From positions 5,472,501 through 5,536,500 of the forward strand of contig CM060112.1 in the NCBI GenBank assembly GCA_030522415.1: a stretch of 64,000 nt of DNA, written 5' to 3'. The translations under genes were made by a program, and so were the position numbers. Below, piece by piece: positions 24,796-36,800 of this stretch. Position 1 is the first letter of the stretch; each line of letters opens with the position of its first letter. The stretch is from Channallabes apus. Its lineage: Eukaryota; Chordata; Actinopteri; Siluriformes; Clariidae. The notes under the pieces were generated by a model. The model searched no databases. It saw only the letters and a program-made list of their open reading frames with translations, and was not told where the DNA came from.

Positions 24796-25194
24796 TCTGA
24801 TCTCTGATGGATAATGCCACCATTGTTCCTAAATGGAGTGACGAGGGGCGTGGCTTCAATGGGGGGGGGGCGTTAATGTGGGGGCGTGGTCAAGTGTCAA
24901 GGCGATAGCAACCTTGGCTTTGTCACGTGTTGTGAAATGTTTGATTTATTATCATGTTAATAGGCTAGATTTGACCAATCAAATTATTTAAATAAATGCA
25001 TAAATATTTTTAAATTAGATAAAAACTAATATACATATCCCGGAAGTGCACCGCGTGAAGGAAAAATATCCTTCAGAGGAAGACTTCATAAGTGTTCAGA
25101 CCATTATATGCCTTTGAATATTTGTATTGATAAATATAAATTTGAAATAGCAACATACATTTATATAGTATTTAAAATCATTTAATTGAATCCC

Positions 25195-25377
25195 ACTCTT
25201 GCTTTTATCTCTTCTTTTTACGTCACTCGGCGCGCGCAGGTTCTTACCCATAATGCACCGCTGTGTTGGAGAGCGCCATCTTTGTAACGTCGTGTAGGAA
25301 ACCAAGCGCTGAGCCTTTATTCAGCGTTATTAGCCTACTGATTGTTCTGCGTTTTATGATTGCCAGCCTTTTAGCAC
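25195..25377 (+). promoter_or_regulatory. ppig: CpG-rich promoter and non-coding first exon of ppig
   Basis: A short GC-rich island lies in AT-rich surroundings. It contains a CRE-like TACGTCAC at 25219-25226, GGCGCGCGCA, ACCCATAATGCACC (resembling ZNF143/Staf-type housekeeping motifs) and GCGCCATCTTTG (YY1-like) near 25272. A strong splice donor (GTAAGT) follows 25377, so a 5' UTR exon of about 100 nt is likely to splice to the coding exon at 27480. This is the pattern of a TATA-less housekeeping promoter. Confidence 0.55.
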
Positions 25378-27760
25378 GTAAGTGAGAGTTTTGTAGCCAA
25401 ATAGGAGACAATGGGCCTTATGATTCTGTTGCAAATTTAATCGCCCACGTCCGCACGAACTTGTAGCAAATCTATGGCGCCTGCATTTCCCCGAACACCC
25501 GTATTCCGACACGTTTCGCTTTTGCTAAAGGGGGAGTAATAGTTTGTCTGAATACGGGTGTGGAAAAATAACACATGCTAGCCAGGTAGTTAGCTAGCTA
25601 AGCGATTACAGCGTTAAATGAGTGTTATGTTAAATTTGTATGAAATATGAGTCGAAACGTTGCGTGAAATGTTTTACAAAAATATAAATGTTAATTTGGG
25701 AACACGTGAATAATTTTATAGATGGTTTTAGCTGATTATTATAGCTAGTTATGTGCGCGTGAAGAAGCTAGCTGCTTAGCTGGCTCGTGCGGTACAGAGG
25801 GTTTTTACCAGAGGGGTAAAAATGTTATTCATTACCACCAGGCAGAGAAATTGAAGTAAAATTATAGCTTATTTATGAATTATTATTATTTTTTTACAAC
25901 TACTAGGATTGGTATGTCTAAATTTTTAGCATTTATTGTATTAGTATTATTATATAAAAATACAAAACTTTTCTGTTCCTGTCACGTGACTGATTTGTCA
26001 TTTCGAAGTTCAAATTCAAATTTTATTGGTCACATACACAATCATACACAGTATAATTGTGCAATTCTGCAGTTCTGATGTGTCTAAAGTCTGATTTCTT
26101 AGAAGTCTAATCTAAATCCTGATTTATTGTCATAGTTGTCTAATCATCTAAAGTCTGTTTTATTATGTTAAGCATACTTAAGCGTCTCAGGTCTGATTTA
26201 ATCTTAAAATACTTGATCAGAAGTCGTCTAAAAGTGGTCTAACTGATCTCTAAAGTCTAATTTATCCTCAGTATCTGATTTATCAAGAAAAATTTTACAT
26301 CTTGTTTTTGCCTTGTCAGCATTGAGCTTGTCGTTTGTTTAACATGTACCTCACGAAACATAAGTGTCTGATTTGTTTGATTCCAGAAATATGATGTTTT
26401 AAAGTTTCTGATTTATTCTTAAATTCTTTGATGTCAAATCGGTTGTTTAAAATTCCAGCGTTCTACCTCAGAAGTCTAATTTATAACTTTGTTAGTGCGA
26501 TGTAACCCTCGAACACTGATAAATCGTCAGATGTCTGTCATTTGGCTCTACTTTCTGTTCACACCATACATTTGATTAAAAAGTTTTTATGATGTCAATG
26601 TTAAAGGACGGATAGTAAAAGAGAATGGATAGATTATAACAAGACAGTAATATTTAGGGAAACTGCTGAAGAAAGCTTTCCCTAATAGTCTTAGTTAAAC
26701 ATTAAACAATGTTTTGTTTAAGCTGCAGTTTTATTAGTAAGTGAAATCTTTAGTTTTTTGATGTCTTAAGGACGATGGAGTGACGTCTCTAGCAAGCCAA
26801 GATCCTTTTTTTTTTCTTTATACATTTATGGCATTTGGCAACTACCCTGCGAATCCAGCATGACCTACATTTTATCTATTTACACGTCTGGGCAGTTCAC
26901 GGTTAAGGGCCTTGATTAAGGCCTCAACAGTAGTAGCTTGTTGGTGCTGGGATTTGAACCTGGGACCTTCGAATCAGCAGTCCAACACCTGAACTACCCA
27001 TGACCTCTTCTTTACTTGCAGTGAAGGGGAAAGTCAGACTGGTGAGGAAGGGCTGTTTATAGCTGCTCTAGCATCCGTAAATGTTGTGTGCGGTTCTTTT
27101 TAAAATGAAATTAAAATTGATTGTGGACAAAGTGCTGCGGTAGAAGAGAAATAAAACGCATCAGAGTGCACTGTACTAGTGATGGAGTCCATTTCATTGT
27201 CATAACGCTGATTGTGCTGTATCAGAGTAGTGCATTGTTGATTACCAGCACAATCACTGATATCACAATGAAATTGACTCCTTCACTAGTACAGTGCACC
27301 CTGACAAACAAACAAGTGTTTGATTCTTTATGTAGTGATGGATTACTCAGGAGCAAGCAGCAGAGAGATATCCAGCTCAGAGTAAAGCTACTGTTCCAGC
27401 ACATCAATGCTATAGGGATGGAATATATAGACAGACATGCCTGGTGTAATAACCACGAGTACCGTTCTCTATGTTGCAGAACAATGGGGGTGAAGGTGCA
27501 ACGTCCTCGCTGCTTCTTTGACATCAGCATCGGAAACACACTCAGTGAGAACTCCTAAATAGACTCATGCTCTGACAGCTTTTTGTATTTATTCTACACC
27601 TGATCAGTTATGATGAACCTGTGTTTATCTTGTTTTCAGTTGGGCGTGTGGTGTTCGAACTTTTCTCCGAAGCCTGTCCCAAGACGTGTGAGAACTTTCG
27701 CTGTCTCTGCACAGGTCAGCATAATGAATGCTAGCGATTTATCAGTGATCATATCTCTCT

Positions 27761-27843
<83 letters not shown>

Positions 27844-30800
27844 TATTTAATTTCGTTAACTTTTATAAATATTGCATGCTTTTCAGCATAATCATTCATA
27901 TTCTTGTGACTTTTATTGAAAAATTCTATAAAAAAAAAAACTATTTAATTTTAAGGTGAAAAAGGGATCGGGAAGACGACCCAGAAACCTTTGCACTATA
28001 AAGGCTGTCTGATCCACAGGATAGTGAAGGACTTCATGATCCAAGGAGGCGATTTTAGTGAAGGTACAGATGGAGATTTGTGGATTTGCTTAAATTTGCT
28101 TAATCATGATCTCATTGCTCTTATGTGTTTGTTTTTGTCCTTTAGGGAATGGCAGAGGTGGTGAATCTATATATGGAGGATTCTTTGAAGGTATTTCTTT
28201 TCCTTTGGAATTGTCTTGTTCATTAATTAGCACAGGTGTCAATTACTTTACAGAAAACTTTTACAGTGTACTTAAGTGCAGCTTGTGCCGCTGATTGAAG
28301 TCTAAGGTCTTCTACCTTAGGCTGATTTGGTTCAAGTGTTGTTGAATTCTCGATTCTGATTGGCCAGAATGTTGGTCAGAGGAAAGGAGTAACATTCTAA
28401 CCAATCAGAATTGAGAATTCTTCGTTCTAGAACATGCATCAGTGACCGCTGTGAACATACTGAACAGCTGTCACTGATGCATGTTCTAGAAGGAAGATTT
28501 TTTTTTTCACGTCTTGCTCATCAGAGACTCGATGTGTATGTGTTGTTCACTAAAGCACACATTACAGGAATGCACCGATTCGGGTATCGGCCTTGATACC
28601 ACATTTTCTAAAGTACTCATTAAAAGTCCCCCGATACCAGGGACCGATACCACGGTCTGAGAAATGTCTGTTTGAGCGGCGTGTAAGGGGTTAATCACAG
28701 GCGCCGAGTGCCCACCCCCAGGCTCCGCCCCCAGCTCAGAGCAGGGAAAGGCGAGGCGAAAAATGTCAGCTGTGTGGAACTATTTCAAAGTGAATGAAGA
28801 TGACAAACACAGGTGGACTGTAAATTGTGCTCAAGCGAAATTGTCCAGAGGAGGCTCAAAAGGTAGCGCATTTAACACAAGTAATTTCAAATTTTCAAAT
28901 TCAAATTTTATTAGTCACATACACAATCATACACAGTATAATATGCAGTGAAATGCTTTTATACGACTGCCAGTGACCTTAAAAAAAAAAAGAAAATAAG
29001 AAAATAAAATCTTGTACGTAAAATAATCAATAAAAAGGAAATACTAAAGAAATAATTTTAACTAGTAAAATTTGTAAAATTAACTGTGCATAAGGGCATA
29101 ATAAAATATTGCAAAAATATAGAAATATGGTATTAAAGTGTCAGTGGTTGTGCAAATATGCATGAAAGGTGACATGTGCAATTGTCCAGATGTATGAGTA
29201 TTTAGTGCAAGTGTGTATGAATGTGTCCATGATTGTCCAGTCAGTGTTGTGAGCTTAAAAGATGTTATTAGTCCTGTGTGGAGGTGTGATGATTGAGAGA
29301 CCTTATCGCCTGCGGGAAGAAGCTCCTCCTCAGTCTCTCTGTGTTGGCCTTTAGGGAGCGGAATCTCTTCCCAGACCGTAACAAAGAGAACAGTCCATTA
29401 CTGGGGTGACTGAGGTCCTTCAAGATCTTCCTGGCCTTAGTCCAGCACCGCTTGCTGTAGATGGAGTGCAGGTCAGGGAGCTCAGTGCGGATGATGCGTT
29501 CGGCTGATCGCACCACCCTCTGTAGAGCTCGTCTGTCCTGCATGGTGCTGTTCCCGAACCAGGTCGTGATGTTTCCCATCAGGATGCTCTGTATGGTGCA
29601 GGAGTAGAAGTTCCTGAGTACCTTGGAGGGCAGTCTAAAGTCTCTCAAGCGTCTGAGGTGGTAGAGACGCTGCCGGGCTTTTTTCACCACGGTGTTGATG
29701 TGACAGGACCATGATAGGTCCTGCGTGATGTGAACACCGAGGTATCTGAAGCTGTCCACTCTCTCCACTGGGCTCTTGTTGATGACGGGGGTCTGGTAGT
29801 TCCTCTCCTGCTTTGTACAAAAGTCCACTATCAGCTCCTTTGTCTTACTGACGTTCAGGAGGAGATTGTTCCTCTGGCACCAGTTCTCCAGATTTCCAAT
29901 CTCCTCTAGGTAGTCCGACTCATCATTGTTGGTGATCAGTCCGACCACGACGGTGTCGTCAGCAAACTTGATGATGGAGGTGGAGTTGGTAGTGGCCACG
30001 CAGTCGTGGGTGTATAAAGAGTACAGCAGGGGGCTCAGAACACAACCCTGGGGGGGCTCCAGTGCTGAGAGTGCTGAGTGCTCCAGTGCTAATTTAATCA
30101 AGCACGAGAGTTTCACGCCGCAACGAGCCATATTACATGCAAAACAATTCCGCGTCTGTTTCTGTAAATTTAAATTGTTTTTATTAAGTACTCTTTATCG
30201 GTATCGGCGAGTACTGAAATGCAAGTACTCGTTTTCCAAAAAAGTGGTATCGGTGCATCCCTATTCATTACCCTGTTAATGTAGAACTCTAAGTGGTCTC
30301 TGCCTTAGATAAGACATTTTAAACTCCCTCGGTTTAACTTCTCTTCCAAAAGCACTGTAGCTTCTATGTACCTCTAAATGCTGCCGGTTGATGACTAATA
30401 GATTACTTTCTTACGTGTTTTCAATAAGGCTCCTGCTCACACTCTCATTATAACAAAGTGTACATTTATTTGTCTTCCACCCTTTGAGCCAAAAGCTCAT
30501 TTCTGAACACAGTAAAAAAAACTGTTTGCCTCTTTAATCATCATCCCCTGAATGACGAACAGTTGACCTTAAATAACCCCCAAACCACAGACGGAACACC
30601 CTAACTTTGAAACACCCCCTCTAGCGGTTAGGAGGAAACTGAAAGGACAACATGGCTCTTACGAGCACCATTTTATTGTTTATGTAAATGGGGTCAGAGA
30701 ACAGAAGAGCTGAGCAACAAGGCAAGGGAGGCCATATCTTCTCATACAGTGGTGTGAAAAACTATTTGCCCCCTTCCTGATTTCTTATTATTTTGCATGT

Positions 30801-33800
30801 TTGTCACACTTAAATGTTTCTGCTCATCAAAAAACGTTAACTATTAGTCAAAGATAACATAATTGAACATAAAATGCAGTTTTTAAATGAAGGTTTAAGT
30901 TATTAAGGGAGAAAAAAAAATCCAAATCTACATGGCCCTGTGTGAAAAAGTGATTGCCCCCCTTGTTAAAAAATAACTTAACTGTGGTTTATCACACCTG
31001 AGTTCAATTTCTCTAGTCACCCCCAGGCCTGATTACTGCCACACCTGTTTCAATCAAGAAATCACTTAAATAGGAGCTACCTGACACAGAGAAGTAGACC
31101 AAAAGCACCTCAAAAGCTAGACATCATGCCAAGATCCAAAGAAATTCAGGAACAAATTAGAACAAAAGTAATTGAGATCTATCAGTCTGGTAAAGGTCAT
31201 AAAGCCATTTCTAAAGCTTTGGGACTCCAGCGAACCACAGTGAGAGCCATTATCCACAAATGGCAAAAACATGGAACAGTGGTGAACCTTCCCAGGAGTG
31301 GCCGGCCGACCAAAATTACCCCAAGAGCGCAGAGACGACTCATCCGAGAGGCCACAAAAGACCCCAGGACAACATCTAAAGAACTGCAGGCCTCACTTGC
31401 CTCAATTAAGGTCAGTGTTCACGACTCCACCATAAGAAAGAGACTGGGCAAAAACGGCCTGCATGGCAGATTTCCAAGGCGCAAACCACTTTTAAGCAAA
31501 AAGAACATTAAGGCTCGTCTCAATTTAGCTAAAACACATCTCAATGATTGCTAAGACTTTTGGGAAAATACCTTGTGGACTGACGAGACAAAAGTTTAAC
31601 TTTTTGGAAGGTGCGTGTCCCGTTACATCTGGCGTAAAAGTAACATAGCATTTCAGAAAAAGAACATCATACCAACAGTAAAATATGGTGGTGGTAGTGT
31701 GACGGTCTGGGGTTGTTTTGCTGCTCCAGGACCTGGAAGGCTTGCTGTGATAGATGGAACCATGAATTCTACTGTCTACCAAAAAATCCTGAAGGAGAAT
31801 GTCTGGCCATCTGTTCGTCAACTCAAGCTGAAGCGATCTTGGGTGCTGCAGCAGGACAATGACCCAAAACACACCAGCAAATCCACCTCTGAATGGCTGA
31901 AGAAAAACAAAATGTAGACTTTGGAGTGGCCTAGTCAAAGTCCTGACCTGAATCCTATTGAGATGTTGTGGCATGACCTTAAAAAGGCGGTTCATGCTAG
32001 AAAACCCTCAAATAAAGCTGAATTACAACAATTCTGCAAAGATGAGTGGGCCAAAATTCCTCCAGAGCGCTGTAAAAGACTCGTTGTAAGTTAACGCAAA
32101 CGCTTGATTGCAGTTATTGCTGCTAAGGGTGGCCCAACCAGTTATTAGGTTCAGGGGGCAATTACTTTTTCACACAGGGCCATGTAGGTTTGGATTTTTT
32201 TTCTCCCTAAATAATGAAACCCCTCATTTAAAAACTGCATTTTGTATTTACTTGTGTTATCTTTGACTAATAGTTAAATGTGTTTGATGATCAGAAACAT
32301 TTTGTGTGACAAACATGCAAAAGAATAAGAAATCAGGAGGGGGGCAAATAGTTTTTCACACCACTGTATGACATCGTTTTTTTTTTTTTTTTTTTTCTTT
32401 TTTCCCCCCTTACATTTTGTTTGTACACTTACACTAAAGACCTGACTGAACATCTAAACATGACTAATAAGTGAAGTTTGCTTTATGCTTCCCTCTTTAA
32501 AGTTGAATTTTAGTTGAATCACGAATCCCGTAATTGTAATCTTATTGTATCTAACATTTTTATTTGTCTTGGTGTCTCATGTCATCATAATTTATACAGT
32601 AGATGACCTGCAAGGGTGTAATTTCGTTTCTCTTTTACAGACGAGAGCTTCTCCATGAAACATAATAAGGAGTTTCTGCTGTCTATGGCGAATCGAGGCA
32701 AAGACACCAATGGCTCACAGTTCTTCATGTGAGTCAGGAGACCACCGGGGGGCCGTCGACCCGAGAGCCAGTGCTTCATCATGTGTTCTGTTTAAAAATG
32801 TGTTGATGGTACAGGTGCATTTCCACTGAGGTTCTGGAACTAAACGGCTACTGATGTTTGTCTGATACTGAACATGCGTCTGTGTTGGGGTGTTTTCACA
32901 TATCACTAGTACAGTATGCTCAGTGTTGGAGATTTAACAAACTGAAACCCCAAGATAAGAGAAGAGGCAAACTCTGTGTTCCAGTTTTGTCTTTGCACAG
33001 TGTGAGTGGCCCACAACTTGGGATACATAGCAATGTTTCCTCATTTGAAATGTCAGGACCGGATTATTTTGAAACTAACAATAGTTAGTAGCAACAGAAC
33101 CCGACCTAACACCTCAGGACTTTGTTCTTCAGGCTGATCTGAATATCACCTCCTCATGGAACAAACTCAGCTCTGATGCATTAAGAAGCGTTAAGCGTAC
33201 TTGTGTCCGGCGTTTGCGCAAGTGACATCAGAGATTGACGATTTGAGCATTTGCTGTATTTTATACATTTAAATACATTATTCTGGATGGGTCGTGACAT
33301 ACTGGGCCGCATTGGATATTGACAAATGTAGGCACTGAACCAAACGTTTGTGCGGGAAATTTGATCTAACTTGCCAAAAGTGTATATAAACACTGAATGC
33401 AATAGACAGGAATGTTGTAAACTAATCATTTTCTATAATTATCTTGCAGTTCAGTTCTCAGTGTTTGTGTAGTTGTGATTTCTGTTCATACTCGTCAGCA
33501 GTTAGAGCAGACAAGTGAATGGAACTTTCCACACACATTTAGCACTCGTCAGATATTTAGTTTAATCAAGGTTTAGTTATTATCCAGAACAGCAAAAAAA
33601 AATAAGAAACCGTGGTATAAATCTCACTCTGTTTGGACTTACGATTTTTTTGTGTCAGTATCTCAAACTGTTATCAAGACTTGGGAGGATTTTTTGACAT
33701 GTTTTTATTAGAAATAGATGCATTTGTTTTTTTCCATAACATGTCAACATAATCATTAGTATTAGTACTGTTGGTGTTAATTACAGATATTCACGTTGGA

Positions 33801-36800
33801 TATTCTGAATAGAATGAAATTGATTCCTCAAGTGGAAATGCATCTCCCCCCCCCCCCTTGTTAATAGAAGGTTGCTTTTCCAGCTGCGAGTGTGTCCGAG
33901 GTGTACCTGTATGATCACGTGCTGATTGATGAGGAGATGTGCATTAATCATTGTTTTTGTGTTTATTAGATTTGTATTTACATTCTGCCTCACTGTTTTG
34001 TGTCCCTGACCATAGAACTACAAAACCTACTCCTCATCTGGATGGGTAAGTGTGTGCGTGTGTGAGAGATTTATATAGCAGTTTAGAGTTTTCTGTAAAT
34101 CTGACCCTGACTTAGCATGTGCTAATTTGATCTCGTCTCCCTCTGTACAGAATTCATGTGGTGTTTGGTCAGGTGATCTCGGGCCAGGAGGTGATCCAGA
34201 CCATCGAGAGTCAGAAGACGGACACTAACAGCCGACCGTATGCTGAGGTCAAGGTACTCAACTGCGGAGAGCTCATCCCCAAATCTAAAGGTGCGTCCGG
34301 TTTTCCCCTTAGAACTAAACCTGACGTTCGACTGCTTGCATGACTCGGTATGGATCCTGTGCAGCGCGCTAACAATAGTGTGTTGGTTGGTTTCTTTCTG
34401 GCCCGTTCTAGCTCTTCTACAATTTGTGTAGAAACTCCAAACTTGCTGTACAAACTTTTGACTCCCTCAGAAATATTAACTTTTTTGCTTTTTCACTTGG
34501 TAACCAGTAGACAAGCTGATTTAAATATGTGCATCAGGATTATCTGTCAATCCCTGTAGATGCTTCAAACTAACTTTTGATCAATTCATTTGCTATTGCA
34601 ATGGATATTTAATGATCATTTTTCTGCTGATTAAATTGTTTCTGAATGGTCGGTTAACTTGCCAATAAATAACCCAAAGCTCCAACCTTTCCATAGTTTA
34701 ACATTTTTTATTTAACCTTTTTCTTAAGACAATATTTATTTTACAAATACAAATTTTCCAACTAAAAAAAAAGTGTCAAGAATTAATGTGTCCTGCAGCA
34801 CAAAATTAAATCTGTGACACTTTAACATGAATCGAGAAACTCTTATGCTCTTGTCACTTACTTTAACATAAATTCTGTGAACAAAGGACTCGTTTTAAGT
34901 CAGAACTCATAAGTTAGGATTAGTCTAGTGTAGGTCTAAATAGGAAAAATTATGTTTGCTGTATTCTGCTGTGAATTACTGTAGATATTGCTGTGGAGTG
35001 TGTTCTGATTTGCTTCACTATCGAGTGCGGATGGTAAGCATTAGTTACCTTTAAAAGTATGCGTTCACAGACTTGGAGTGTAGCGGTAGTGAAAATCTGT
35101 CATTTAATTTTGTAAGTTTGTACACGCATGAACAGAGTGAGCTTGCAAGCAATTCGGCTGCACAAGCTATTAGCATATGCTGTACACAGTCTGGATTTAA
35201 AGCTGATGCTTGTAGAAACTCGTTTTTAAATTTAGATGTTTATCATTCAAGCTGTGAACAGCCATGTCAGTGTGTAGTCACTTTCTGAACTTGCGGATCA
35301 AGGAGAATGTTAGAGTAAAGCCTAAGTTATGCTTCTGCATCAAGTCTACACATCTTGTGAGCATTTGTGCTTAAGCGGCAAGCCACTAGGTGGTGATGGG
35401 GTTTCCATTCCACTGTGCTCTTTTTGTCATTTTCTGGTGAGTCATTTTTGAAATGCTGACGGGCTGAACTCCACTAGGATAAATTCTGTCAAACAAAACG
35501 GCAATAACTGTGTCAGTCTTCCTTTAAGAAACCCGATAACTTAAGGTTTTTACATTACATGTAGGAGATGTGAATAAGCGTTTCCCGGCCTTTTTTTATT
35601 TAATTTTTTAATGTTGTTTTTTTTATTTAAAGACATTTCAAGCATCTAAAATATAACACGGGTATGTTTAACAGACACAACTCGACCTAAATACATGCAT
35701 CACATTCCAAGTTCAATATAAACCTGTATTAAATAAAAGCGAAGCTTTTGAGGGAGAGATGTATATCTATAAAATCTCTCTGGAGAAATTTCCATGAAGA
35801 TGATGAGTTAGGAACCTTTTACTAATCTGAATGCACAGTTTATTAAGCCTAAGAAGACAGAATTGACTTCAGCTTTAGAATCGCGAAGTCTGACCTTCTG
35901 ACCAATCAGAATATAGAATTCGAGAAGTGTAAATTCATTAGACTCGAGATCAGTAGCCACAGCTAAAAGAGGAATTTATCTATAATCCTTTTGTTACGAG
36001 TTCCTAACGTACCGCTGTGACAGCATGTTTCTCAGTGTTGGAGTCAGCAGACCGAGGGGTTTTACTGATCAAATCAGGATCTAACATTTGCACCTAATTT
36101 ACTTCATTAGTCTAATGGATGCTTACAGTGGAACCTTGGATTACGAGCATAATGTATTCCAGAAGCAGGTTCATATTTCAAAACACTCGTAAGCCAAAGC
36201 AAATTTTCCCATAAGAAATAATGGAAACTCAAATTATTCATTCTACAGCCCAAAAAGATAAATACATACAAATAAATAATAAATACAAGTATGTGTGTGT
36301 GAAGCTAAAGTAAGAGGAGAGGAGAAATCTGATCATAACCCTTCTTCCTCTCTTATTTGAGTTATACACACACATTAACGGAAAGACTTTTACAAGGAAA
36401 AATTTACAAGGAACATTGCTAATGACACTCGTTTGAGCGCCTTTAAAAACAATTTAACCTGCACTTTACCTTTGAAAAGAATCCTTTGAAAAGAATTTCA
36501 ACAGAGCAGCGTTTTCATTATAGAGAGAGTGTGGGCGAGGGGAGGAGGTGTGTGTGTGTGTGTCAGAGAGAGTCAAGGGGGCACGGTGTCCAATGACACC
36601 CGGACAGACAAAGTGCAGGCTGATGCAGAGAGGGAGAGAGAAAATGGGTCTTTAACCTCCCTATCGAGACTTTGTTTTGCTTTACGTGCACACGTGTGTT
36701 GTAATAAACAGTACATGCGCGCTTTACACACGCGCTTACACAAAGTAAAATGTTTTACGTGCACATACGTGGTCACATTGTTATAGTAAACCGTACATAC

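Noticed and set aside
26930..26970. tRNA gene suggested by GGATTTGAACCTGG
   Set aside because: Only a B-box-like motif; no cloverleaf could be drawn by eye, and the context is a SINE.
29268..30131. Single 287-aa minus-strand gene
   Set aside because: The first ~25 residues come from antisense hAT sequence and the rest is a 5'-truncated LINE reverse transcriptase.
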